Origin: Drosophila persimilis
Taxonomy: Eukaryota > Arthropoda > Insecta > Diptera > Drosophilidae
Direction: 5' to 3'
Assembly (NCBI RefSeq): GCF_003286085.1
Contig: NW_020825298.1
Span: forward strand, 10,292,001-10,356,000
Length of the DNA stretch: 64,000 nt
Under the pieces are notes generated by a model. That model was not told the DNA's origin and did not search any database. It worked only from the letters and a program-made list of their open reading frames with translations. Shown one piece after another: positions 47,501 to 59,799 of this stretch (the first letter of the stretch is position 1; each line of letters starts with the position of its first letter). The position numbers and the translations under genes were made by a program.

Positions 47501-49610
47501 ATGGTCTTTCGAGATATATTTGTGGTTTTATTGAAGTAATGCCTCACAGGCCTTTCCAAAATCCAAACTGGAACCTTGTCTAAATTCATTTAAGCCTCCA
47601 TTGCGAAGGGGCCCACGCCCAGGCGGCATCACAAGGCTCCAAATGATCTTCGAGGGGGGTTCTATCGCTCTCCTAGGCCACCGCCATATTTAAACCCATT
47701 TTTCTTTGGGTTTTTTCCAAGTCCAGGGCATTTTTTGGTCGACCCTTTACGATTTCTGCTCTTTATTTTGATGGAAACATTTTTTGGCTGGCACATTCGT
47801 TACTTGTCATGTCATGTGGTCAATTGTTTATTGTTAACATGGTCCATTCCACGCCCCACCCTCGCCACCACCCCCTAGGTGGCCATTTCTCGCCCCCCCT
47901 TGCACTCTTTGGAAAATATCAAATTGCTTGGCTTTCTTTTGTGTGTATATCTTGAGCAATTTGTGGCTTTGGTCGGGCTGTCAGCACAGTTCGCATTCGG
48001 ACAAATTAATCCGTTTTCAGCTGTCTGTCAAGGCTCAGCTGGAAGAGCCACCAAACTGACAGACGGACAGGGGGACGGAGGGGCAGAGAGGGGCAGAGGG
48101 AACACTTTAACACTTAAAGCAAACTCAAGTGCAGCTGATGGCTGGCTGGCTGCAGTTCTGGCTAATTAGAGACAAGGATTGTCGGCGTGGCCGAAACTGC
48201 GTCGAGTGCTAAAATGGCTAATGCACTTTAGTGTTGGCTCCGACAGAGCTTCACGAATATTTTATGGCCTGACAAAAGACAGGCCACAGCACACTCCATG
48301 CCGCACACACACACACACACACAGGCAAATCCCTGACCGACTTCATCATCAACAATGCTGGCGCCTTGGGCGAAAATTTCAATGCGTTTCAAGCATAAAA
48401 TAAATGTCCACTAAAAATGTCTCTCTGCTGCAGTGTGGGTGGGTGTCTCAAGGACATGTTCGTGGTTGACTGCCCCCAGGGGCGCTGAGGGGGGTGGGGC
48501 GGTGGGGGTGTCTCTCGACCAAAGTGAACTGAACTGGACTGGCCCAAATCGCTGCAAGTGCTCTCAAGTCGTTGTCAAATGCAAAGAGCACAATAATTCA
48601 AATTTATGACGCGCTCATTGTGCTCATCTACACGCACACGGGCGGCCGTATCCGTTTCCGGCCCACCCCCCCCGGGAGTATGCAAATTTACTAGCCCCCC
48701 AAAAAAGTACCATAAAAATCTTATAATTTGTGGCTTTCACTGAACAATTATCTTGTATTTTTTCTTTTGTCCTTTTGGGGGAGGGGGAGGGGCGGGGGGC
48801 TGCCCCGCCCGCATGAAAGTGAAGCTGTTGGAAAATTATCTGCTTTTGATTTACCGACTTTGTTGGACAGTGTCGTAAAATCTGCTAAGGCCTGCAGGAA
48901 GCACTAGATCTGGGCTCCGACCTCCGACCTTCGATGGAGCGAATGGCAGGCCATTAATTTTATATCAAAACAATCCCACAAATTGCATATTTGTTTAATT
49001 GCTGCAACAACAAAGAAGGTCAGCAGGTCATAAAAATAGCATTTAGTTGAAACAGTTTTTCCTGTGGCCAGATGGAAAAACCAAAAACAGTGCCCGGAAA
49101 AATCATAAAGAAAATCTGCACAGAGGAACAATTAAAAAGCAATATCTATGGGGGGGTGGGGGGTGGAGGGAGGGGGCTTTCGTTTGTGTTTTGCGGATTT
49201 ATAAACAAATCCCCAATGCAAATCAAATGCAATTTATATTTATACAGGCGAAAAAAAAATAAGAAATTAAATGACAACTGCCAAAAAAAAAACAGAAATG
49301 GAAACTTTTGGCACAACAAAATGCAAATAATTGTGCAGGGCAAATAAATTAAAATAAACGCCAGAGCAAATGCCGCAGTTGTCCATAAAGTGGCAAACAG
49401 TCGAAAAAAACAAAAAAAAAAAACGGAGGACACAAAACATTGATTAATACGAGGCCAAATGCATTAGGCCGGGCCGCAATAATTTACGACCACACGGAGA
49501 GAGAGAGACTGTGTCTGGGCCAGTGGACAAAAACATTTATTTGTTTAATGCATTTGGCAGCCATTTTTATGTAAGAAGGAGTGGGCCAGCTGGCCTATTG
49601 AGGGGGCTAT
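44571..49610. other. non-coding stretch
   Basis: No supported gene. It holds a GT run (44711-44734), a GAGGAG-rich patch with two copies of a GAGAGGTCCGACAGAGGAG unit (45530-45590), a diverged pair of similar segments of about 50 bp (47388-47445 and 47636-47700), a CA run (48305-48321) and homopolymer A runs near 49250-49425. One frame at 45529-45798 is discussed among the findings. Confidence 0.5.
44711..44734. repeat. (GT)n microsatellite
   Basis: An uninterrupted GT run of about 12 units. Confidence 0.9.
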
Positions 49611-49619
49611 TGAGCGGGG

Positions 49620-49850
49620 ATAAGCAACAGCAGTAATAACAGCAGCAGAGGAACAGCTGATGAGCAGCAACAGCAGTAATAACAGAGCAGCTACAGCAGT
49701 AGTAACAGCAGTAGTAACAGCAGCAGATCAACAGCAGTAGTAACAGCAGCAGATCAACAGCGCACAGAGAAGAAGAAGAGGAACCGAGCGAAGCAGTGCA
49801 AAAGAGAGAACAGCAGCGACTCAAGCAGCAGCAGTAAATCAGCAGAAATA
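49620..49850. repeat. CAG/TAA trinucleotide-rich minisatellite
   Basis: AACAGCAGTAGT-type units and a 26-bp unit ending in CAGATCAACAGC that occurs twice in tandem near 49710-49765. Confidence 0.85.
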
Positions 49851-50990
49851 AGCCGTAACATTAAGAACTTTTGTAATCACACATACCAGACCAACGCGAT
49901 AATAATACGAATAAACGATACTTTAAATAATATCTTACATTTATATGCCGATCGCATGGCCTGTTGTTGGGGCATTTGTGTCCGATACGAGGCCTGGGAT
50001 TGGGACACGGAGGTGAGGGGTATATTTGATTGGTGGAAAGAGCCCATGAAACGAATCCCATCACCGTCTTCCCGCCTTTTAGAAGTAGGATCTTCCCCCC
50101 CCCAACAATCTCTGATCTTTTGGGCCTTAATCCCCCTTCTAGAGCCGCCCCTGACTCCCCCGACTACGCGGTATCGCATGGTCGAACCTCCTCTCTCTCT
50201 CTCTCTTCTGACCAGAATGTCAGCTGCACAAACAGCTCTAAACCATGGCAGCCGCCGGGCCCCGAACAGCCCCCGCGGGGGAAAATAGTGTCCCCCTGTT
50301 TTTGTTTCGTTTCTCTTCCGCTATTGTTGCTGTTGCATTTGACATGCGGGTTCAAAGCGTTTGGCAGCCTGTTTGAATTCCTATTTGCATTGCGTGTGTC
50401 CCGGGACCGGGAACTCACCTGGCCCCCGCTGTCAACACGCCGCTGGTCGCGAAAACATTTTTTGGGGCCGCTCCACTCACAGCGAAATAACCAAAATCGA
50501 ATACCGTCAAAAAAGATAGACGAACGAACACGTTCCGTTTTGCCGGCCGGCCAGCAAAAGGCAATAAACACAAAACGCAACCAATTGAGTTCGAATGCAA
50601 ATATTTGGCAATGTGCTCGGGCCAACAACAACAACAGAGGAGGGGGGGAAGGGAGGCCAACAAAGAGCCCAGCAACGTTTTCGAGGCCTGAAGCTCAAAA
50701 ATTGAAATTGAAAAGAATTTCGCGCCATTTAACAGTTTTATGGTGAAGCAACTTCATCTCCTTCTACCTTTTTTTTCCCCCAAAAAGTGTTTGGGGTTTT
50801 TGTTTGTGCCTCCTAAAGGCAGGTGTGAGAGTGCGTATCTGTGTGTGTGTGTGTGTGTGTGGGAGTTGGCTTATCTCGTCAGCTGACAGGAGCCTTTGGC
50901 CGGACAAAAGTGTTGTTTGGAAATTTAGAAAAACTTCAGCGAGAAATGCAGAAAAAAGTAGAATAATATTTTGGTGGGAGCCACAGAAGG
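49851..50990. other. non-coding stretch
   Basis: No supported gene. A GT run is at 50839-50861 and a CT run at 50195-50210. Long frames on both strands overlap each other and show no known domain. Confidence 0.45.
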
Positions 50991-50998
50991 CAAAAGAG

Positions 50999-51560
50999 TC
51001 TGTAGAAGTAACAGGGCAAGTAACAGAGCAATCAACAGAGAAAGTAACAGAGCAAGTTACAGAGCAAGAAACGGAGGAAGCCACAGAAGGCAACAGACTC
51101 TGTACATATAACAGAGCAGTAGATCAAATACGCACGTAGCAGAGCAAGAAGCAGGGCAAGCAGCAGAGCAGGTAGCAGCAGGTATCAGAGCAAGAAGCAG
51201 AGCAGGTAACAGAGAAACTAACAGAGCAAGCATCAGAGCAAATAACAGAGTAAGTAAAAGAGCAAGTAGCAGGTCAAGCAGCAGAGCAGGTGCCAGAGCA
51301 GGTACCAGAGCAAGTAGCAGAGCATTTTGAAGAGCAAATATCAGAGCAATTAACAGATCAAGTAGCAGAAGAGGTACCACAGCAAGTTACAGAGCAAATA
51401 TCAGAGCAAGTAGCAGGCAGGTAACAGATCAAATATCACAGCAAATAACAGAGCAAGTAACAGAACAAATATCGAGCAAGTAGAGGAGCAGGTAAAAGAC
51501 AAAGTAGCAGAGCAACTAACAGAGCACGTAACAGGGCAAATAAAAGAGCAATTAACAGAA
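50999..51560. repeat. 12-bp-type minisatellite (AGAGCAAGTAGC)
   Basis: More than 40 degenerate units of about 11-13 bp built on AACAGAGCAAGT / AGCAGAGCAAGT. Unit length varies, so no frame stays open across the array. Confidence 0.9.
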
Positions 51561-52556
51561 GAAAAGTTTTTTTTTGGTTTTTAACATTAATTTTAAATCT
51601 CACATAATATTCATAAATAAAGTCTAAATATAATCAAATCTGGCGTCCTGGTTTAGAGTATTACATCGGAAAACCCGGGGCCACATTTATATGTTTTGCA
51701 GCCCTTTTTTTAGTGTGTTTCTTTGACTTTTTGAGCCCCTTTTTGGGCTTTTATGCACTCAAACCTCTTCTGCTCGATTCTTAGACCAATTTTAAACCGA
51801 GTCTTATAACTTTCTTAAAGCTCTTCATTGATTTATATAATTTCAAGCTCCAAATATAGCTCCCCTACGTTTCAGTCCCTCCACTGCCCCATTTAAACAG
51901 AATATTATGGTATTTAGAAGCTGCCACTCCATTTAATATTGCCAGCCATAACCCGACAATCCTTTTATGCTTCAGTGGCGATCCGGTTAACTGTCGTGTG
52001 GGATGGGATATCCTAGTTGGCATATTATTATTTAAATTGCCGAGTGCGGCGCAGGGCAATTTCACAACTCAATGCTCGATGGACAGTCGAACTGACAACA
52101 TAATTTCAGCATATGACAACCTTTCTAATGAGAAAAAATAACCGAGAGACCACAGAGCCGGACCCGGAGCCGGAGCTGGAGCTGGAGCCGGGGACATCCG
52201 AAAAGTTCTCTTTTTGCGGAGGAGGAGAAGGCAAGCAATTTGCTTTGTGATTGTTTCGGATGTGTGCAGTCCATGTGTGTGTGCAGTCCTCTGTGTGTGT
52301 GTGTGTGTGGGGGAGGGGTGAGGGGGGAAAGGGGGGCTGCCTGTCTGCAGTTGTCACTTGGGTGACCAAAGCAAAACTGTCAGAAAGCATATGACAAACA
52401 TTTGTCGTCGTCCGACAAGACCAGAAATGAGCCAAGAAAAAAGAGATAGAAAGTAGATGTATGAGTGTATCCATGGGTGTATGGGTGTATTCATGGGTGT
52501 ATTTATGGGTGTATGGGTGCACTCGTATTTCTGGGTGTATGCATATCAAACAAAAT
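51561..52556. other. non-coding stretch
   Basis: No supported gene. It holds a short GT run (52291-52308) and a GGGTGTAT repeat (52455-52540). It lies downstream of the V-ATPase gene. Confidence 0.5.
52455..52540. repeat. (GGGTGTAT)n minisatellite
   Basis: About eight imperfect units of 8-16 bp built on ATGGGTGTAT. Confidence 0.85.
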
Positions 52557-52562
52557 TTTATT
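52557..52562 (-). terminator. candidate poly(A) signal of the V-ATPase gene
   Basis: AATAAA on the minus strand, about 105 bases past the V-ATPase stop codon, in a T/A-rich context. Confidence 0.5.
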
Positions 52563-52665
52563 TTTTTCTTTTAAAAAAAGAAAACCAAATAAACGGAAAA
52601 TGTTTTTGGGCTAGTGCGTCCTGCGCGCTCTCTCCCCCCCTCTCTCTCTGTCTCTCTCTCCCCCT

Positions 52666-55252
52666 CTAGGCATCCTCGTCGTCCACCAGAATGGTCTTAA
52701 AGGCAAAGGGCTCGAAGGCGTAACCAGCGCCCTCATAGAACTTGCTCATGAACTCCACCCTTGAAAGGAAAATAGAAGGTTAGCAAAGGTACAAGGCAAG
52801 GAAACACCGTCTAAGGTCCTACCAGTGCAGGCGGAGGGTGTGCAGGAAGGCCGAGAGTCCTTCGATGAGCACCAGGATGCCGACGGTGAGCGAGGACCAG
52901 GCCCAGAACACCAGGTAAACGCCAATGGCACCGATATAGCTGTCGAATATGAAGCCCTTGGCCAGGACCATGCTCCACAGCACTTCGGAGAGCTCTGAAA
53001 GGGGGTTAGGGGTTATCAGTGGTTGTCCAGCGATCGAGGATCCTTGTGTTCGACTTACGGGCATGGGCCAGGGACAGAGCCCACAGCCGTAGGTACGAGG
53101 CCGTGTGGGAGACCGTGCTCAGCACGTACTCGATGGTGTGTATGGCCTGGTGGATGAAGATCTCGCCCATTGGCTCGTCCTCGCCGTGACCGCCATGGTC
53201 GCCACCGCCCCCGTTGGCGCCTTCTTGGGGCTTCGGCAGAGCCGGCGGACTGCCGCGACGCTTGACCATGATGTAGAGCGGCTTGCCCAGCAGCATCCAG
53301 GGAATGCAGATGATCGCCACCACGACGAACACCATCTGTATGTCCTTCTGGCCCTCGAACATGAACTCCTTGCAGGGCTCCGGCGTGTCCTGGCTGCCCT
53401 GCAGGATCATGTTGATGAACAGAATGAGTATGGAGGGGGCGCAGGCCGGCGACAGGGGGCCCTCGACGGTGTCGTTGTAGACGATCCACTTGAAGAACAT
53501 CATGAACACCATGTAGCCGAAGAGCAGCAGCAGGAACAGCACCTGCGGCAGGAACTCCAGGAAGATGCTCGCGTACTTCCGGTAGTGGATGAAGTTCACG
53601 ACGGACATGGACACGCCGAAGACCATGTGCAGGACCCCGAAGATGATCGACAGCTTCATCTTGAAGGTGTTCAGGAAGATGATCTTGTTGTCGGCCATCT
53701 GCCAGATGGGATCCATGCCCAGGGGATACGGCTTGGTGAAGGTGTCGTTCGGCCGGAGGGTCAGATACTTGAGGCTGGGGTCAACCACCACCGCCTCGGT
53801 GTAGTTCATGCTCCAGCCGGAGCCGAAGATGTTCATCGACTTGGAGAAGACGTCGTTGTAGATGAAGCCCGTGTAGATGGAGAAGAGACCCATCAGGAAG
53901 ATGATGTAGCGGCCGCCGAAGAAGATGTTGAAGATCTCCTCCTTGATGGCGGCCAGCTTCTGCTCCTTGAGGATCAGCCAGGCGGCGAACAGCACCAGGA
54001 TGAGGCCGTGCCCGAGGTCGCCGAACATCACGGCGAACAGGAAGGGAAACGTGATGCAGGCGTACAGGGCGGGATTGACCTCGCGGTAGGAGGCCATGCC
54101 GTAGGAGTCGACCAGGTTCTGGAAGCCGTTGGTGAACTTGTTCGTCCGCGTGTACGTCGGCGGCTGTTCGTTCGTCTCGATCACGTTCATGAAGGCCGGT
54201 ATGGAGCTCTCCGACTGCTTGGCGCCGCGCGCCAGCGCCTCCTGGACCGTAGTTAGGTCGTTGGCCGGCACCCAGCCCTCGCCGATCAGGCACTTGCCGG
54301 TCACGTCCGGATTGAAGTAGTTGAGGATGTGGTAGATGGCCTTCATCTTGCGCACCATGATCGACCAGCGGGGCAGGTGCCGCGAGGCCGAGGTGAGCAC
54401 CCGGGAGCGGTGGTCGGCGCTCTGGTTGAGCACCATCTTGAGGTCCTCGAGGCGCACGTTCACGTCCTTGATCATGTCCGCCCGCTCGGCATGGGAGCTG
54501 GGGCAGGGATAGACGGAGGCGTGGTAGCCCGAGCAGACCTTCTTCACGCGCTGCTTCAGCTGCTCGCCCTGGAAGAAGGCCACGAAGACGGTCTTCAGCA
54601 CCGGCTGGCCGCTCTCCTCGTCGTCGCACAGGCCCTCGATGTCGCAGCGCCGCAGGAAGATGTTGCCCCGCGAGAGGCGCCACAGCATCCGCTCGAACGA
54701 GAAGAACCGCTCCAGCTTGATCACGCCCGCCACGAAGGCCAGCTGCCCGCGCTGTCCGCCGGCCAGCTGGGCGGGATCGTTGGGGTCCACCTGCCGGTTG
54801 GAGTCCAGGTTGAGGATCTCCTGGTCGGAGAAGAAGCCCTCGGTGTTCTCCAGCACGCACTTCAGCTCCTGCATGTGCGTGAAGTTCGCCTTCAGGCTGG
54901 CCCCGTTGGCCGCCATCTCGCGCAGCTCGTTCTCCGTCTTCTCCAGCTGGGCCTCCAGGTCGACGGCCTCCCTCGGATTGGGTGCCGCCGGCTCCTCCTC
55001 GTCGCGCAGCTGCGGCAGCTCGATCTTGTCCCGCTTCATCTCGGCCTCCACGTAGCGCAGGCGGCGCTCCATGTCGTCGCAGCGCCGCACCTCCGTCACG
55101 TACTTGCGCTGGAAGGAGCTGACCTCCTCGTTGAGGTCCCGGAACTGGACGCATCCCCGCTCGCCGAGCTCCGCTATGGAGGCGTAGGCCGCCTCCGGCT
55201 GGATGAACAGCTGGCACAGGGCCATCTGCTCGCTCCGGAACATGTCGCCCAT
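52666..55252 (-). CDS. V-type proton ATPase 116 kDa subunit a (3 exons)
   Basis: Exons on the minus strand run 55252-53059, 52994-52823 and 52759-52666, and join to 819 codons plus stop. Introns are 64 and 63 bp with GTAAGT and GTAGGA donors. Subunit a is the membrane stator of the V-ATPase Vo sector and forms the proton half-channels. The N-terminal cytosolic half (about 1-390) starts [20 protein letters not shown], typical of the family; eight or so membrane segments follow. Arg722 (in [13 protein letters not shown]) and Arg786 (in TLRLHWVEF) correspond to the essential buried arginines Arg735 and Arg799 of yeast Vph1, so the protein should be functional. Drosophila has several paralogues (Vha100-1 to Vha100-5); the start and the [11 protein letters not shown] region resemble Vha100-2/Vha100-4 more than Vha100-1, but the paralogue was not settled. 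The coding exons are much richer in G+C than the surroundings. The ATG at 55252 is the only sensible start. Confidence 0.95.
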
Positions 55253-55275
55253 GGTTCGATGTCTGGTCTGTCACT
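55253..55275 (-). other. candidate 5' UTR splice acceptor of the V-ATPase gene
   Basis: On the minus strand TCTCTTGCAG ends at 55274, 21 bases before the start codon, so a 5' UTR intron with a remote promoter is likely. The donor was not identified. Confidence 0.4.
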
Positions 55276-58200
55276 GCAAGAGACGAATCACACTGTCAAT
55301 TCCATGCCACAGATTGACTAATTGGGTGTGTCCCCCGTACACCCCCCTCCTCCCCTCCCTCGACATTGACGCACTTGGCTTTGGGTCCGTGCACTCCTCC
55401 CCCGTGTCCTCCCCATCCATCAATCATATAAATGGAATTGAACAGAACTGTTTACGGCCCTCGCGGATAAGATAACGGGGTTTTGTTCCCTATCTGCTCG
55501 GCGTTTTTGGTGGCTATCTGGAGTGCCTGTTTAGCGCTGGCCTCTGAGCGCATTAATAATTTCAAATTATTAACAATTACCGGCCAATCAGTTGGCTTAT
55601 AAATAAGCCCCAAAGGCCCCCGCCCCCTGCCCCTGGCAAGGACCTGTGCAGTGTCTGTGGGGGGCCCCCATTTAGGCTAGTTTCCAGATTATAGATATTT
55701 ATGGCCGTCTGTGATTCTCGGCCATAAAAATGATGGAGTCGCGCTGTCTGTGGGGCCTCGATAGAGACAGGGAGAGAGATCTGATTTATAGCCACCACCG
55801 GAAGCACTACTCCATGAACTGGAATTTCCAGGCACTGGCCACTTCCCGTGCTCTTGGGAGACCCCCAATTCCAGGCCCCTAGGTGGCTAAATCAGTGCAA
55901 TTCCTGGCCTTATCGCGGCCCGGTATTGTACATCAGTTTTGGCCATAAATCTGGGCGCCAGACAATTGCCTTTAAGTTGGCCATAAATCTGGGCAGCAAA
56001 CTGCACGCAAATGTCCGATTATCGATGGTCCTAGCCGTGCCCCCTGCCCCCTGCCCACCCCCCCTTGGGGAAAGCCTTTCTTGGCTCATTAAGAAATCCA
56101 TTTGTTGGCCGTAAAAATATTATCGACAGCCCAATAATGATCCATCACGTGCTCTGACGTCACACGGGCCATTATGGGGCCTTGTATTAGTGAAAATCGA
56201 CGTTTAACTAGTGTTTTTTTTTTCTGGCAATTAAGATACGTTATCGTCGAGGGCCATTAAATGTTTAATGCAATTGTCACGAGGAAGACTTGGCCCCCAT
56301 GCCCCATGTGGCATATGCCCCCTGCCCCCTGAAGAAGAGACAAAGTAGAAAACGGGCGCCGAACGGTAATTTATGGCCTGTTAACGGCTTATCTCTGGCC
56401 ACAATGATAACCTCGTAATGTCTAGCGTTAACCCGTTGTCGGGGCACTGATAAAACCACGGCTAAGCGAGTGCTTAGGCAAATACTTGGGGGATTTTTGT
56501 GGCAACGTGGCGTATGAGTAACGATCACATGATCAATTGGGCTCAAATCGATGATTAAATAAAGGATACACACACTTACACTTTTGAGGGGAGATTTTTC
56601 AAAGTATTTTCTTGTTGATTCGTTGACTATTTTTCGCGACCTGCCACCCCAATGGCGCAGAAAGAACTGTGCTGTGGCCCAAGACCTAGCCAGCTCTATG
56701 GCCAATAAGACTGAAGCTAATCTACACTTGACACCAATACAGGCCCAATACAGGGGGCCACGAGAGAGAGAGAGAGAGAGCGCCGTTCACTTGACAATCT
56801 TTGGGTTTGGTTTTATCACAAAACGAACACTTGGCGATTTCTATGGTTGTTACAGGGTATGCCTGGGGGTATATAGGGGGAGGGATATTGTCATACAATA
56901 CTTAACCCATTTACTCGGCATCTCCCAGTCGAAACACCTGTCTATCCCACCTTTGTTGAACAGCAGAACAGAATAGAACCAAGAAGGCCTCTGATAGACG
57001 TTGGCGTTGGCGTTGGCTTATCGCCTGGCTCTCGTGGCCCATCGCCAGGTAATCGACAAATGACTGAACCCCAATTACGGCACACTTCTGATTAGTGGCC
57101 ACATTTCGAATAGTGTGAATGAATGATCGAGCATAAGCACGGGTTCTGCAGCCTTAATTAAAGAAAACGCCCGACACAATCATCCATCAATCTCTGGTGC
57201 AATGACATAAATATAATTATTGATAGACCACTTGGAGCTGGTCTCCCTGCTGGGGCCACAGCCCGCCTTTGGGCCAAGGATTCACCCAGGACGCAGCAGC
57301 CTTATGTCTGGCATTAGCCGAGGAGTGAAGTGCTTTGTTTATCAGGCGTACCGCCCCTCCTATCGCGGGTCACGTGCTCTTGTCGATGCGGGAATAGGCA
57401 CATGATTCATTCGAAAAACACACACAAATTTTCCATTCATGCTGCGAGTCGAGAAGCAGAAATATCGAAGTACATCATGTGATATCATCGGAACGTTTTG
57501 ATGGGAGTTTGCTTGCAATCTGGGCGTTTAATTTGTATAATTCTGCCATTGAATGCACTTGACTGATAAGCCGCTGGCGGCTTTGATAGGACAGACGTTG
57601 GCGTGGAGTTGGCTAATTAAAAATTTGCACCTACATAATGAGCTTAAGCGTCTTAATTTGTGCTATTTAAATGAGCTAAAGGCAGGCAGGGAGGAGCAGA
57701 AGGCAGGCAGGGAGGAGGCCACGAGCCAGTAGTGACCGCAAATAAATCGCATACAACTTTAAGCTGCTGGCAACATCATCATCTGCCTGGCTCCTAATGC
57801 CACATAATGATGCTGATAATGGCCATCCGTTAGCAGCACGTGCAACGGGGCGGGGACCAATGTGCGTCGCCATTTCGTCTGTTGCCACGAGCTCTTTTGG
57901 CCGCTTTTGGCAGCTTTTGGCCCTGGCCAATAACTAAGTTGTTGCGTGCGGTTCTCTGGATTAGTCTAATGCCAATATGTAGCAACAAAATGGCCAGCGC
58001 TACGCTCCACAGCCGTGTAAGTGCTTTTCAGTGCGGTCTGCCACACAAACGGTCTGCCGTGCAGCCAATTCGATTCCAATGGCCAACGAAAAGTGCAGCT
58101 CTTTCCGATTTTCGATTTGGGAGCTCCAGTAGCAGCTGCAATTACGGACCCGCCATTGCCACTATCTTTACGGGGTGTGTATTGCGGATTTGGGCTTAGG

Positions 58201-58300
58201 TCTCCCCGGCTTCCCTCCGCCGCCGGAATGCGCCGTGTGTTTGTCCGTGGAGCAGATAGCGACGGGCCGGCCTTATCGGGCGGGTTATCTTTTGCCGCTG
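55276..58300. promoter_or_regulatory. V-ATPase upstream region with GATA-site cluster
   Basis: No gene was found. About fifteen WGATAR matches on either strand were counted by eye, including 55470, 55490, 55514, 56388, 56405, 56448, 56992, 57221, 57339, 57564, 57584, 57814, 58162, 58254 and 58285. Several further GATA cores lack the flanking base. GATA factors drive midgut genes in flies, and some Vha100 paralogues are midgut-enriched, so an enhancer role is plausible. Confidence 0.35.
57681..57718. repeat. two tandem GGCAGGCAGGGAGGAG units
   Basis: Two copies of a 16-base G-rich motif, about 22 bp apart. Confidence 0.8.
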
Positions 58301-59400
58301 TGGGTTTATCGTCGTTTACACTCGTGATTAAACAATTAGCTTGGAATTCTCTCATTAGATTTATGTATGTTTTCTTTGGCTCCGTTATGGCACCGTAAAA
58401 CTTGGTTTAGTTTTTACAATATTTTAATTTCATTTTTAATTTATGCGGAGGCACATGGACTCCACGCCGGAACGGTAAGTGCTCCCCCTTTTATGGGCCG
58501 TAAAATAAAAACTAATGCTAAATAAATAAATAAAAGGCACAAAATGAAGTTAAAGAATAAACAGAAATGAATGGGAAAAAGGGAAGAGGTTTTTGGATAC
58601 CCTAGAAGTGGTAAGAAAAAAGTATATATAAATAAATAAATTATAAATGTAAAAAATATATATAAATAAATAAATTATAAATTAAAAAAATATGTAAAAA
58701 TAAATAAGTTATAAGTATAGGAAAATATAGAAATAAATCAATCATAAATGTAAAAGATATTTATAAATAATTAAATTATAAATGTAAAAATATATATAAA
58801 TCAATAAATTATAAATGTATATATCAATACATTGTAAATGTAAAAAATATATATAAATACAAATATTATAAAAGTAAAATATATTTAAAGAAATATATAA
58901 CAAATGTAAAAAATAATAAATTATAAATGTAGAAAAAATATATAAATCAATAAATAAAATTTGGAATAAAATATGTCCATCTCTCAAACCCTAGATCTTG
59001 AACCGACCGTTCGTTGGGTTGCTATATGATATAGTGCAGGGTTCTATAGGAGGTATCTAATCTGAAAAGCAGTTTCAAATTCTTCCCGCAATCACAATAC
59101 CCTCTCTGCTTACAAGTGTATAAAAAGAGCAACAATCAGCACGATTACGAACTACCAATAAGAGTGAGAGTGAGAGAGAGAGCGAGAGACCGAACCCACT
59201 CGGAAGCCCGGAATAAATAGCAGCCCCAAAAGTATGCTACGGAAAATTCCACATTAACAGCACCAGCGCCAGCAGCAGCGCCACGGCCATCGCCGGCAAC
59301 GTCATTTCGTATTTATTGTATTACCTTTGTCAGCATATCTAACATTTATTTTTTGTTTCGCCTCCTTTTCCGACACTGTTTAATACTTATTATTTCTGTG
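58301..59400. other. non-coding, AT-rich stretch
   Basis: No gene. The stretch 58500-58980 consists of degenerate AAATAAATTATAAATGTAAAA-type repetition. A TATAAAAA is present at 59119-59126, without an initiator at the expected distance. Confidence 0.5.
58615..58965. repeat. AT-rich degenerate minisatellite
   Basis: Irregular units of 25-50 bp built on ATATATAAATAAATAAATT and ATAAATGTAAAA. Confidence 0.8.
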
Positions 59401-59406
59401 CTGGCA

Positions 59407-59574
59407 GGCGGGGGCGGGGGCTTTACGGTTATGGCCTCGTCCTCCCACCACCGCATTGTTTCCATTCAAGATGAAAAATCCAATTTTCTGCTTTAAGCAT
59501 TTTTATAATGCCAGAGCACTCCTCACACCCGCCACCCACCGAAAAGGGTTCACAAATGCAGAGGAATTGTTATT
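59407..59574 (+). repeat. direct repeat, left copy (outside the palindrome)
   Basis: Starts with GCGGGGGCTTTACGG and ends near GAGGAATTGTTATTA. It matches 63811 to about 63996 closely, apart from a block of about 22 bases present only in the right copy and a few substitutions. Confidence 0.9.
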
Positions 59575-59799
59575 ATACCCAGTACTCGGAGACTATAAGA
59601 GCTAAGCAACCAAATTTTGTATCCACACTCCTGTGGTATCACACTATTAAGAAATATAAATTGTATTTACTGGAGAACATTGACATAATGCCCGACTGAG
59701 GGCCGCCAGCTCTGCAGGAATGGAGATGTTCAGGCATAATTATAACCGTAAGCGATATGCGCTCCTAGCTCATAAAAAAATCAAGTGAAATCAATAAAG

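Noticed and set aside
53105-54256. Plus-strand frame of 383 codons
   Set aside because: Antisense shadow of the G/C-rich V-ATPase exon; no similarity to a protein, composition explained by codon bias of the sense strand.
53781-55274. Second long minus-strand frame of 497 codons
   Set aside because: Out-of-frame reading of the same V-ATPase exon, rich in G, R, A and P.
59431-59496. 21-codon frame MASSSHHRIVSIQ... in the left direct repeat
   Set aside because: The right copy has a stop at the sixth codon although the rest of the repeat is conserved, so coding is unlikely.
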